A stretch of 58,298 nt of DNA from Bacteroidales bacterium (lineage in GTDB: Bacteria > Bacteroidota > Bacteroidia > Bacteroidales > UBA932): positions 1 to 58,298 of the forward strand of contig JAEFAI010000016.1 in NCBI GenBank assembly GCA_016291185.1, in the 5' to 3' direction. Below the pieces are notes generated by a model. It was not told where the DNA came from, ran no database searches, and worked only from the letters and a program-made list of their open reading frames with translations. Below, piece after piece: positions 43,124 to 51,566 of the stretch. Made by a program: the position numbers and the translations under genes. Position 1 is the first letter of the stretch; every line of letters begins with the position of its first letter.

Positions 43124-44110
43124 TTATGCCCTCCCGTATTTTTTCTGGTGGAACCACATGTTCAGCAGCGGCACGCAGCAGTTCATCAGCAGGATGGCGA
43201 ACGACATGCCCTCCGGGTAGGAACCGAAGTAGCGGATCATCATCGCAATCAAGCCGATTCCGACGCCGTAGATAATACCGCCCAGGGTGCTCATCGGAGA
43301 GGTCACGTAGTCCGTGGCCATGAACAGGGCGCCCAGCATAGCACCGCCCGTCAGCAGGTTGAACTGCACGCCGGTATACATCTCCGGATTGACGCCGTGG
43401 AAGATCGCCGAGATGATCGCCATCGTGCCGAGCACGGCGATCGGGATCCAGGGCTTGACCACGCGGCGGATCAGCAGGTACACGAAACCGAGCAGCAGCG
43501 CGCCGGCAGAGATCTCGCCTGCGGAAGCACCCGCATCCCAGAGGAAGGAGGCCAGGTCGTAGCCGTGCGCATCCATGAACTGGGGAATGGTGAAACCGGA
43601 CTTGAGCGCTTCCTTGAGCGCGCTCAGCGGCGTGGCGCCGGAAATGGCATCCGGCAGGGGGATGAAGCCCGGCGTCGGATTCCAGTTGGTCATCTGGGCC
43701 GGGAAGGACACCAGCAGGAAGACACGGCCGGTGATGGCCGGGTTGAAAACATTCTGGCCGATGCCGCCGAAAGGCAGCTTGGCCACGCAGATGGCCACGA
43801 ACGCGCCGACAAAGACGATCCACGGGGAGATCGACGAAGGCAGGTTCATGGCGAGAAGCAGGCCCGTGACGACGGCGGACAGATCGCCGACCGTCGAAGG
43901 ACGCTTCATCATCCACTTGGTCACCGCCCACTCCAGCAGCACGCAGGAGAGCACGCTCACGGCCAGGACGAGCAGTTCGGCCCAGCCGTACGCGAGGACG
44001 GAAACCAGGATCGCAGGGCACAGCGCGATGATCACGTCCCGCATGATGGAGGTCGTGGAGACATTCGCGTGGATGTGCGGATTCGGAGAAACGATATATT
44101 TCTTATCCAT
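43124..44110 (-). CDS. rnfD: Rnf complex subunit D (covalent FMN)
   Basis: A 328-residue membrane subunit with about ten helices. N-terminal SPNPHIHANVSTTSIM (8-23) is highly conserved. The flavinylation motif is D154-A-I-S-G-A-T160, which is the canonical SGAT form with Thr160 as FMN site. LPFGGIGQNVFNPAITGRVFLL is the membrane signature. ATG 44110 is used rather than a TTG six bases upstream. RnfD relays electrons through the membrane and takes part in ion movement. Operon position is between rnfC and rnfG. Confidence 0.95.
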   Translation of the reverse strand: MDKKYIVSPNPHIHANVSTTSIMRDVIIALCPAILVSVLAYGWAELLVLAVSVLSCVLLEWAVTKWMMKRPSTVGDLSAVVTGLLLAMNLPSSISPWIVFVGAFVAICVAKLPFGGIGQNVFNPAITGRVFLLVSFPAQMTNWNPTPGFIPLPDAISGATPLSALKEALKSGFTIPQFMDAHGYDLASFLWDAGASAGEISAGALLLGFVYLLIRRVVKPWIPIAVLGTMAIISAIFHGVNPEMYTGVQFNLLTGGAMLGALFMATDYVTSPMSTLGGIIYGVGIGLIAMMIRYFGSYPEGMSFAILLMNCCVPLLNMWFHQKKYGRA

Positions 44111-44119
44111 ACGCAATTA

Positions 44120-45514
44120 CTATTTGGCTTCGGCAGCGGCTTTGGCAGCTTCGGCGGCAGCTTTGGCAGCCGCAGCACGGGCGCGGATGACACCCATTAC
44201 CTGACCCTTCGCCTGACGGATCTGGTCCAGCAGGGGAATGTGGGCCGGGCAGCTGTACAGACAGCAGCCGCATTCAATACAATCCTGGGCGGCGTTCTGC
44301 TCGAGCGCATCGAGGTTGCCGGCTTTGTAGAGCCGGTTGAGCAGGAACGGTTCCAGGCCCATCGGGCAGGCGTCCGCGCACTTGCCGCAGCGGATGCAGT
44401 TCGTTTCGCTCTTGCGCCGGGTCGCCGCTTCGCTGAGATACAGCACGGAGGACGATCCCTTGACGGTCGTGGCGTCCAGGTTGCTGATCGCCTTGCCCAT
44501 CATCGGGCCGCCGCTAACGAGCTTGGCCGCGTTCTCGGGGATGCCGCCCGCCTGCTCCACGATGTAAGAAAGCGGGATGCCGATACGGAAAAGGTAGTTG
44601 TGCTGCTGCGAGACGGGGAGCTGATCTCCGGTGATCGTCAGCACATTGGTAATCAACGGCTTATTCTTCTGGACCGCCTCATAGACGGCCAGCGAGGTGG
44701 CCACGTTCTGCACCACGGCGCCCACGTCGATCGGCAGGCCGCCGGACTTCACCTGGCGGCGCATGACCGCGTCGATGAGCTGCTTCTCACCGCCCTGCGG
44801 GTAACGCTTTTTGAGCACCTGCACCCGAATGCCCGGATAACCGAGTTCGGCGACGGCGGCGCTCATCGAGGCGATGGCCTCGGGCTTGTTCTCTTCGATA
44901 CCGATCACGCAAGGGCAACCGCCCAGCACTTTCTGCATGATGGCGGCACCGACCACGATTTCCTTCGGGCGCTCGACCATGATACGGAAGTCGCTCGTCA
45001 GGAACGGCTCGCATTCGGCGCCATTGAGAATCAGGCACTCCGCCACCTTGCCGGGAGGCGGGCACAGCTTGACATGGGTCGGGAAAGTCGCACCGCCCAG
45101 ACCCACGACGCCGGCCGCCTTGATCTTGTCAAGGATGGCCGTCTTGTCATCCGGGATGGACGTCACGAGCTCCTGGCTGCGGTCGATCGCAGGATCCCAC
45201 TCATCGCCCTCGACGGCGATCTCCACGTGCATGACGGAGTTGCCGGCGAGGTCCTTGCGCGGGGCCACGGCCTTGACCGTACCCGAGACCGGAGAATGGA
45301 CGAAGGCGGAGATGAAGCCGCCCGGTTCCGCGATCACCTGGCCGACGAGCACTTTGTCGCCGGGGGCGACCAGCGGCTTGGCCGGGGCGCCCAGGTGCTG
45401 GGCCATCGAGACGTAAACCGTCTGCGGGAGCGGGAGCTCCTCGATGGCGCAAGCGCGGGAGTATTTGCTGTCGTTGGGGTGGACACCACCCATCGAGAAT
45501 GTTAACTTACCCAT
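44120..45514 (-). CDS. rnfC: Rnf complex subunit C
   Basis: A 464-residue peripheral subunit that binds NAD(H), FMN and two 4Fe-4S clusters. GVVGLGGATFPTHVKL (about 136-151) is the Gly-rich nucleotide-binding loop; the cluster ligands are CIRCGKCADACP and CIECGCCLYSCP. It ends with a short Ala-Lys-rich tail (AAAAKAAAEAAKAAAEAK), a short version of the repetitive RnfC tails known in proteobacteria. It overlaps rnfB by 8 bp. It is the NAD-reducing end of the Rnf complex. Confidence 0.96.
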   Translation of the reverse strand: MGKLTFSMGGVHPNDSKYSRACAIEELPLPQTVYVSMAQHLGAPAKPLVAPGDKVLVGQVIAEPGGFISAFVHSPVSGTVKAVAPRKDLAGNSVMHVEIAVEGDEWDPAIDRSQELVTSIPDDKTAILDKIKAAGVVGLGGATFPTHVKLCPPPGKVAECLILNGAECEPFLTSDFRIMVERPKEIVVGAAIMQKVLGGCPCVIGIEENKPEAIASMSAAVAELGYPGIRVQVLKKRYPQGGEKQLIDAVMRRQVKSGGLPIDVGAVVQNVATSLAVYEAVQKNKPLITNVLTITGDQLPVSQQHNYLFRIGIPLSYIVEQAGGIPENAAKLVSGGPMMGKAISNLDATTVKGSSSVLYLSEAATRRKSETNCIRCGKCADACPMGLEPFLLNRLYKAGNLDALEQNAAQDCIECGCCLYSCPAHIPLLDQIRQAKGQVMGVIRARAAAAKAAAEAAKAAAEAK

Positions 45515-46460
45515 TGGCGACCTCCTTTTTATTAGTTTCCGGCTCTGCGGCCGGAATGACGGAAGCTGCGGCCTTGGCGGCCTCGGCGGCTTTCGCCTTG
45601 CGGTCGGCGATACGCTTCTTGACGGCCTCCTTGTCCAGCTCCTTCGGGAAATTCACCCCGTGGATGGCGCCGGTCGGGCAGACCGCTTCGCACTCGCGGC
45701 AAAGCTTGCACTTGTTGAAATCAATGTAGGCCACGTTGTCCGTCACGGTAATGGCGTCGTGCGTACAGGTCTTGGCGCACAGGCCGCAACCGATACAGGC
45801 ATTCGCGCAGGCCTTCTTGGCGGCAGGGCCTTTGTCCTTGTTCATGCAGGACACGAATTCGCGCATCCCGCGCGGGCCCTTGAGGCGAAGTTCGATGATG
45901 TGCTTGGGGCAGGCCTTGGTGCAGGCGCCGCAGGCGGTGCACTTGTCTTCGTCCACGACGGGAAGACCCGTCTTCGGATCCATCGACAGGGCGCCGAACT
46001 GGCAGGCAGCCACGCAGTCGCCGCATCCCAGGCAGCCGAAGGCGCAGCCGGTGTCGCCGCTGTAAAGCGCGGCTTTGACCCGACAGGACTTCGCGCCGTC
46101 GTACTCGTTCGTACGCGGACGCGCTTCGCAATTGCCATTGCAGCGGACGACGGCCACCTGCGGGGCCTTGGCGGCCACGGTGAAACCGAGGATGGAAGCC
46201 ACCTTCTGCATCACCTCGTCGCCGCCCACAGGGCAGTACTGGTTGTCCAGATTAGGTGCTTTGACCGCCGCATCGGCGAAAGCGCGGCATCCGGCGAAGC
46301 CGCAGCCGCCACAGTTGGCGCCAGGCATCACCTTCTCCACTTCGTCAATCCGGGGATCCTCCTCGACCTTGAACTTACGCGCCACCCAGAACAGGATGAG
46401 TGCAAGCAAGAGGCCCAGGACGGTCAGGATAGCGACGGTCCAGATAAAAGTTTGTGTCAT
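45507..46460 (-). CDS. rnfB: Rnf complex subunit B
   Basis: A 317-residue ferredoxin-like subunit anchored by one N-terminal helix (about 6-27). The first cluster motif is ANCGGCGFAGC (C50, C53, C58 plus C75-region), and further 4Fe-4S motifs follow (CTACGACTKACP, CIGCGLCAKTC, CKLCRECEAVCP), for about six clusters in total. It accepts electrons from reduced ferredoxin and passes them on in the Rnf complex. The C-terminus is Ala/Lys rich. It is the first structural rnf gene and overlaps the rseC stop by one base. Confidence 0.96.
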   Translation of the reverse strand: MTQTFIWTVAILTVLGLLLALILFWVARKFKVEEDPRIDEVEKVMPGANCGGCGFAGCRAFADAAVKAPNLDNQYCPVGGDEVMQKVASILGFTVAAKAPQVAVVRCNGNCEARPRTNEYDGAKSCRVKAALYSGDTGCAFGCLGCGDCVAACQFGALSMDPKTGLPVVDEDKCTACGACTKACPKHIIELRLKGPRGMREFVSCMNKDKGPAAKKACANACIGCGLCAKTCTHDAITVTDNVAYIDFNKCKLCRECEAVCPTGAIHGVNFPKELDKEAVKKRIADRKAKAAEAAKAAASVIPAAEPETNKKEVANG

Positions 46461-46879
46461 TATGATTTGATGTTGAATATATACTCATTCCTGAGCCGGC
46501 CGCGAAGCAGCCAGATGATCAGGTAATAAAAAGCTATGGCGCCGATGGCAAGCAGGCCGGCGAGCAATTCAGAAGCGCCGGCGGCGAGCACGCCCAGCAG
46601 GACGGCGACCAGAATCAGCAGGGGGATCACATAGGCAAGCCAGACGGCCTTATGGCCCATCGAGGCCCGCAAGACGACGTCCACTTCCTGCCCCACGCTG
46701 TAGTTGTCCCACCCCCGGGTCGGGAGTTCGATCTGCTTGACGGTGCTGTCGCCCAGGCTGCAAAGCCCCTTGGCGTGGCAGGCGGCGCAGGCAGACTCGG
46801 ACACGATTTCCACAGTCGTAACTTCCGGCGTGATCGCGACGATACGGCCGCGATGGGATATTTCGCTACTGGAACTCAT
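46460..46879 (-). CDS. rseC: RseC/SoxR-reducing system family protein
   Basis: A 139-residue membrane protein: N-terminal beta domain with Cys motif CAACHAKGLC (about 31-40), then two transmembrane helices (about 80-125). Members occur with Rnf/Rsx genes. In E. coli RseC is linked with SoxR reduction and sigma-E control. In Bacteroidetes it leads the rnf operon and may help assemble or reduce the complex; this is inference. It overlaps dnaB by 14 bp and rnfB by one base, so it is tightly coupled to both. Confidence 0.93.
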   Translation of the reverse strand: MSSSSEISHRGRIVAITPEVTTVEIVSESACAACHAKGLCSLGDSTVKQIELPTRGWDNYSVGQEVDVVLRASMGHKAVWLAYVIPLLILVAVLLGVLAAGASELLAGLLAIGAIAFYYLIIWLLRGRLRNEYIFNIKS

Positions 46880-48338
46880 TGTTTACCATCGTATTCATGG
46901 CGGAATCGATGGTCATCGAGCCCGCCCGCATATCCAGCGAATCGTCGAGTTCGACGAAGCGGATCTGCTCGCTCTTGAAGAGCATATCGATATCGCAGGT
47001 CTCACCGTTACGGTGCTTGGCGATGATGATCTGCGTCTTCTCTTTGTCTTCGGGATTCTCGCTGAGGCCCACGAAATCCGGGCGATGGATAAAGATCACC
47101 ATATCGGCATCCTGCTCGATGGAGCCGGACTCACGCAGGTCGGACAGCTGCGGCTTGCCGCCGCCGCCCTGCCGCTGCACGGCCTGGCGGGAGAGCTGGG
47201 ACAGGGCGATGATCGGCACGTCCAATTCCTTGGCCGTGGCCTTGAGCGTACGGGAGATGGCGGCCACCTCCTGTTCGCGCATACCCTTCAGCTCCGCGGG
47301 GCCCTGCATCAGCTGCAGGTAGTCCACGATGATCAGGCGTACGCCCTTGTTCTTCACCAGGTTCTTGGCCTTGGTGCGGAACTCCATCAGTGGAAGACCC
47401 GGCGTGTCGTCGATATAGAGCGGCGCCTTGGACAGCGCCTTGAGTTTGTACTCCAATTGCTCCCACTCATAATCCTCCAGCTTGGCGCCGCCCTTGATCT
47501 TGTCGGCCGACAGACCGGACTCGGATGTGATCAGACGCTTGACCAGCTGGATGGCGGACATTTCCAGCGAGAAGAAGGCGACCGCCATATGGTGGTCCAC
47601 CGCGGCGTTGCGCGCCAGGTTGAGCGAGAACGCCGTCTTACCCACGGAAGGACGCGCAGCCAGGATGATCAGGTCGGACTTCTGCCAGCCCATCGTGATG
47701 CGGTCGATGCTGTAGAAGCCGCAGGGCACACCGTTCAGGCCGGTATTTCCCTGCATCTCCTGGATGTCCGACATCGCGATGTTGATCAGGCTGCCGATGT
47801 CCTGCACTTCGCGGCGCACATTGCTCTGAATGGCGTCATAAACCTTGCTCTGCGCCTTGTCGATCAGGTCGTCCACCTTGATCGAGTCGTCGAACGAATC
47901 CCGCAGGATGTCGTACGAGGCAGAGATCAGGTCGCGCTGGATCGTCTTCTGCTTGAGGATCTTGACGTAGTACTCGATGTGCGCGGCGGAGCCCACCTTC
48001 TCGGAAAGGTTCGCCAGCACGACGGTACCGCCAACGGCCTCCAGGTTGCCCTGAGCCTTGAGTTCGCTGCTCACCGTGATGATATCGACCGAGGTGTGGT
48101 CCGTCACGAGACGGGACATGGCCTCGAAGATCATCCGGTGCTTGGGGTCATAGAAGCAGGAAGGAGTGAGCTCCTCCATCGCGAGGTCCACACAGGACGG
48201 CTCCAGCAACATGGCACCCAGGACGGCCTCCTCGACGTCGGGGGCCTGGGGCGGCTTGTTGCCGATCTCCATGCCGAGCGTCTCGAGGTTGACCGTCTGG
48301 TCTTTCTTGCGGGGAGTGCCGGGCCGTTGTGCAGCCAT
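46866..48338 (-). CDS. dnaB: Replicative DNA helicase DnaB
   Basis: A 490-residue hexameric helicase of the replication fork. The N-terminal dimerisation domain (about 30-135) starts PPQAPDVEEAVLGAMLLEPS. The RecA-like ATPase domain has Walker A ARPSVGKTAFSLN, followed by LSQLSRQAVQRQGG and the DLRESGSIEQDAD segment. There is no intein. Length is close to other Bacteroidetes DnaB proteins (about 510). It is translationally coupled with rseC downstream (14 bp overlap), an arrangement that ties replication and rnf expression to the same transcript. The zinc-ribbon gene is 2 bp upstream. Confidence 0.97.
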   Translation of the reverse strand: MAAQRPGTPRKKDQTVNLETLGMEIGNKPPQAPDVEEAVLGAMLLEPSCVDLAMEELTPSCFYDPKHRMIFEAMSRLVTDHTSVDIITVSSELKAQGNLEAVGGTVVLANLSEKVGSAAHIEYYVKILKQKTIQRDLISASYDILRDSFDDSIKVDDLIDKAQSKVYDAIQSNVRREVQDIGSLINIAMSDIQEMQGNTGLNGVPCGFYSIDRITMGWQKSDLIILAARPSVGKTAFSLNLARNAAVDHHMAVAFFSLEMSAIQLVKRLITSESGLSADKIKGGAKLEDYEWEQLEYKLKALSKAPLYIDDTPGLPLMEFRTKAKNLVKNKGVRLIIVDYLQLMQGPAELKGMREQEVAAISRTLKATAKELDVPIIALSQLSRQAVQRQGGGGKPQLSDLRESGSIEQDADMVIFIHRPDFVGLSENPEDKEKTQIIIAKHRNGETCDIDMLFKSEQIRFVELDDSLDMRAGSMTIDSAMNTMVNNEFQ

Positions 48339-48340
48339 CG

Positions 48341-49174
48341 CTAGATCTCAGGATTCACGATAATGCGTCCGCAGTGCTCGCAGATGACGAGCTTCTTGCC
48401 GGAAGCAATGTCGAGGATACGCTGCGGGGTGATGGTGTGGAAGCAACCGCCACAGGCGTCACCGTACGTACCGTCGGCATTCTTCGGGAACAGCGTCACC
48501 ACAGCCAGGTGGTTGTGGGCGTTGTCGCGGATGCGCTCGTAGGCGCTCAGGGTGCGCTCGTCAATCTTGGCGGCGCAGGCACTGCGCTTAGCCTGGAGCA
48601 CCTTCTCCTCCTTGGCGGTGGACTCCACGATCGAGGCCAGCTCTTCCTGCTTGGCCTTGAGGTCCTCCTCGCGGATGAGGATGCGGTCGGCGATGCGCTC
48701 ACGGTCGAGCTTGCGCTCTTCGATGGCGGCGCGGGCATCGGTGATGTTCTTCTCCGCGATGGCGCGCAGCAGGCCCTGGTTCTCCAGCTCCTTGTTGATG
48801 GAATCGAACTCGCGGCTGTTGGAGATGTTCTCCAGCTGGCTGCGGTATTTCTCAATCTCGGCGTCCAGTTCGACAATCTGCTTGTTGGCGTTGTCGATGG
48901 TGGCGTTGTAGCCTTCGATCATCTGTCCGATCTTGTCGGACTTGGCGCGCAGGCCGGCCAGTTCCTCTTCGAGGATGGCGACCTCAGCGGGCAGTTCGCC
49001 ACGCAGGTGGACCAGCTCGTCAATAGCGACGTCAGCCTCCTGCAGTTCGTAAAGGACTTTGAGTTTCTCCTGCGTGCTCTGCTCGGTCTCCGCAAAGTTT
49101 TTCCGCAGCGAGACAAAAGTCTCCCGCTCGTCAATCGGAGTCGGCACTTTCGTTGTTTTCTTGGTGGTAGCCAT
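48341..49174 (-). CDS. CT398-like coiled-coil zinc-ribbon protein
   Basis: A 277-residue soluble protein. Most of it (about 20-200) is a long helical coiled coil, and the C-terminus is a C4 zinc ribbon: CGGCFH...ICEHCGRII. This matches the CT398/C4-type zinc-ribbon family found in many bacteria; chlamydial CT398 binds sigma-54 and secretion proteins, while the function in Bacteroidetes is unknown. It is expressed just ahead of dnaB. A -7 box lies about 43 bp upstream. Confidence 0.9.
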   Translation of the reverse strand: MATTKKTTKVPTPIDERETFVSLRKNFAETEQSTQEKLKVLYELQEADVAIDELVHLRGELPAEVAILEEELAGLRAKSDKIGQMIEGYNATIDNANKQIVELDAEIEKYRSQLENISNSREFDSINKELENQGLLRAIAEKNITDARAAIEERKLDRERIADRILIREEDLKAKQEELASIVESTAKEEKVLQAKRSACAAKIDERTLSAYERIRDNAHNHLAVVTLFPKNADGTYGDACGGCFHTITPQRILDIASGKKLVICEHCGRIIVNPEI

Positions 49175-49216
49175 ATATGCTTTCTAGATGTTTATTACTT
49201 CGTAATATTACAAACT

Positions 49217-49225
49217 GCAAAGTTA
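49217..49225 (-). promoter_or_regulatory. -7 box of the zinc-ribbon/dnaB/rnf unit
   Basis: TAACTTTGC on the minus strand overlaps the last codon of the merR-type gene and lies 42 nt before ATG 49174. It may start a transcript covering the zinc-ribbon gene, dnaB, rseC and rnfBCDGEA. Confidence 0.5.
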
Positions 49226-49543
49226 TGAAATATTTTTCTTAATCTCCACAAGTTGGGCGCGGATTTCCTTTAAGGATTCGAGGGCTTTGACGCTCCTGTC
49301 CACGGGGCGCCGGTCGCCTGCGAGCTGGAGGGCGGCGCCTTCCAGGGTCAGGCCCTTGTCCTTGACCAGATGGTGGATCTGCTTGAAAGTCTCCACATCG
49401 GCGGCGGTGAACTGCCGGTTGCCCTTGGCATTGCGCTTGGGCTTGATGAATTTCGGGAAAGAGTTGGACCAGAACCGGACCAGGGACACCGATTCGCCCA
49501 GGATCCCGGCCACCTCACCGATCGAATAATACAGTTTCTCCAT
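49223..49543 (-). CDS. MerR family transcriptional regulator
   Basis: A 106-residue protein with a MerR-type winged helix-turn-helix at residues 1-70 (YYSIGEVAGILGESVSLVRFWSNSFPKF). A short coiled coil follows. There is no metal- or drug-binding C-terminal domain, so it is of the small MerR-like type found next to M23 peptidase and alaS genes throughout Bacteroidetes. Target genes are unknown; the conserved neighbourhood hints at cell-envelope control. It starts 4 bp after the downstream M23 gene's stop. Confidence 0.92.
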   Translation of the reverse strand: MEKLYYSIGEVAGILGESVSLVRFWSNSFPKFIKPKRNAKGNRQFTAADVETFKQIHHLVKDKGLTLEGAALQLAGDRRPVDRSVKALESLKEIRAQLVEIKKNIS

Positions 49544-49547
49544 ATGA

Positions 49548-50507
49548 TTAATCCATTGATTGCAAAGTACTTATCGACATGTAGAGCATGTTCACGTATT
49601 CCGCCGGGCTGACGGACGCGAAGAAGAATCCCACCGGGTCCTTCGCGACGCCGTCCTTGCGCACCTCATAGTGCAGGTGCGGGGCGAAAGCCTGGCCGGA
49701 CATACCCACGGTGCCGATTTTGGTACCGGCCTGCACGGTTTGTCCGACATAGACATTGATGCTCTCCAGGTGAGCATAGACCGTCTCGTAACCGCCCGCA
49801 TGGGCGATCCGGACCGTTCGGCCCTGTCCCTTCTGGGACACCACGGCGGAGGTCACGGTTCCATCCGCAGCGGCCAGCACGGGCGTGCCGCGCGAGACGA
49901 TGAGATCCAGGCCCTCGTGGTACACGTAAGCCTTGTAGAAGGGATTCATCTTGCGACCCGCAGATGCACCCACCTGCGGGTAGGTGATATCCGCGATCGG
50001 AAGGCTCATCGGCGGAAGCACGAGCGCCGAATCGGTAAGCGCCTGGAAGATGCGCTCGAAGGCGGCATCGACCGCCTTGCTCTGCCGCATCAGGGCATTC
50101 ACCTTATCTCGCGTGTATTCCGACAAGCGGGATTCCGGAATGGTGTCGGCGGCACTGACTGCGTCGGCCCGGTCCAGCGGGTCCAGCATCGGCGCGCCGG
50201 GCGAGTGGAACACCAGCGCATAGATGTCGTTGTCCTTGTGCTGCAGGCCGGCGATGGCATCGCCCAGCAGCTCTTCCCGCTTCTCGAGGTCTTTATAAAG
50301 CCGCTCATACATCCGGATTTCGCGGCGCAGGCGCCGCTCGGTGTCCGTACGGAACACCAGCGAGAACGCCAGATAGACCAGCACCGCCAGGGTGAAGGTC
50401 AGCAGCATATAGATAAAAAGCGTGACCAGGGTCCGCCCGATTTTGCGCGGAACCTGCCCGAAATGGAAGTTCTCGGTATCGAATATGAACAGCCTGCGTT
50501 TACCCAT
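49548..50507 (-). CDS. M23 family metallopeptidase (copy B)
   Basis: A 319-residue membrane-anchored endopeptidase. It has one helix at about 30-50, a coiled-coil region, and a C-terminal LytM domain. The zinc ligands are in YHEGLDLIVSRG (H-x-x-x-D) and APHLHYEV (H-x-H), both intact, so it should be active on peptidoglycan cross-links. The start overlaps the stop of copy A by 8 bp. Two adjacent, similar peptidases of this type are common in Bacteroidales and may act together in cell division or wall growth. Confidence 0.93.
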   Translation of the reverse strand: MGKRRLFIFDTENFHFGQVPRKIGRTLVTLFIYMLLTFTLAVLVYLAFSLVFRTDTERRLRREIRMYERLYKDLEKREELLGDAIAGLQHKDNDIYALVFHSPGAPMLDPLDRADAVSAADTIPESRLSEYTRDKVNALMRQSKAVDAAFERIFQALTDSALVLPPMSLPIADITYPQVGASAGRKMNPFYKAYVYHEGLDLIVSRGTPVLAAADGTVTSAVVSQKGQGRTVRIAHAGGYETVYAHLESINVYVGQTVQAGTKIGTVGMSGQAFAPHLHYEVRKDGVAKDPVGFFFASVSPAEYVNMLYMSISTLQSMD

Positions 50508-51522
50508 TGCCCTGCTTGCTGCGCCGCAGCAGCTCCGTCGTGCTGGTCCGCTTGCCGACCGGCGACTCCTCCTTGCGGGTGCCGATCATCGCGCGGTATT
50601 CCTCCAGCGGCATCTTGAAATCCATAAAGTTCATCGGGTTCACCCGGTTCCCGCGATAAACCACCTCGTAGTGGAGGTGCGGGCCGGTGGACTTGCCCGT
50701 CGAGCCGATATTGCCGATCTGCTCGCCCCGCCGCACCTGCATCCCCTCGACGACGGTGATCACGCTGAGGTGCGCATAGCGGGTCTGGTAGCCATAGCCG
50801 TGATCGATGATGATCTGGTTGCCGTAGCCGTTGTGGCTGAATTCCGCCATCGTCACCACACCGTCGCCGGTGGCATAAACCGGCGTGCCCGTGGGCCCGG
50901 CCATGTCTTGGCCGCCATGCGACTCGCCGCCGCCCAAAACGGGGTCCGTCCGGAAGCCAAAGCCGCTCGACAGGTGCACGACACCGGGGTCGGGCAGCAC
51001 CGGCGGCACGCTCGGCACGCAGGCCAGCATATCGCCCGCCGTGCGGGCCAGGCCGCCCACTTCATCCAGGGCCTTGCTCTGGATATAGGCGCGCTTGGTC
51101 AGGTGGTCCAGCCGGCGCACCGTCCAGCCCAGGGACGAATTCTTGCCGAGCCGGTCCAGCTCTTCGTAGCGGTTGATGCCTCCCAGACCGGAATTCTTCA
51201 CGTCATCCGGAATCTCGCCCAGACCGTAGATCGAGCGATACACCTGGTCGTCCCGCTGCTCGATACCCGTCAAGGTGCGGTCGTAAAGATCCAGCCGGTT
51301 GGAGAGCACTTCGAGCCGCGCCTCCCAGGCGGCCGCGCGGCGCTTGAGCATCGCGGTCCGGGGAAGGTCCCAGTGGAAAACGGCCGTATAGAGCCAGAAG
51401 TACAGGAATACGAACCCCGCGGCGACCAGGACGGCCACCGTTACGCGCAACGGACGAAGGAAACGGGGTTCTTCCCGCTCCTCATACAGCAGCGTCTCGG
51501 GATTGAGGATGTACTTGGGCAT
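50500..51522 (-). CDS. M23 family metallopeptidase (copy A)
   Basis: A 340-residue membrane-anchored peptidase. It has a cytosolic stretch of about 25 residues, one helix at about 27-46, a coiled coil, and a LytM domain with SHGGQDMAGP (H-x-x-x-D) and GPHLHYEV (H-x-H). All zinc ligands are present. The protein is about 40 % similar to copy B by eye in the catalytic part. A perfect -7 box lies 6 bp upstream. It heads the M23-M23-MerR unit. Confidence 0.93.
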   Translation of the reverse strand: MPKYILNPETLLYEEREEPRFLRPLRVTVAVLVAAGFVFLYFWLYTAVFHWDLPRTAMLKRRAAAWEARLEVLSNRLDLYDRTLTGIEQRDDQVYRSIYGLGEIPDDVKNSGLGGINRYEELDRLGKNSSLGWTVRRLDHLTKRAYIQSKALDEVGGLARTAGDMLACVPSVPPVLPDPGVVHLSSGFGFRTDPVLGGGESHGGQDMAGPTGTPVYATGDGVVTMAEFSHNGYGNQIIIDHGYGYQTRYAHLSVITVVEGMQVRRGEQIGNIGSTGKSTGPHLHYEVVYRGNRVNPMNFMDFKMPLEEYRAMIGTRKEESPVGKRTSTTELLRRSKQGNG

Positions 51523-51528
51523 GGGAGT

Positions 51529-51537
51529 GCAAAGATA
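51529..51537 (-). promoter_or_regulatory. -7 box of the M23-M23-MerR unit
   Basis: TATCTTTGC on the minus strand, ending 6 nt before ATG 51522, between the fusion gene's end and the peptidase start. Confidence 0.55.
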
Positions 51538-51566
51538 CTCATTTTTTGCAAATTACCCACACTTAT

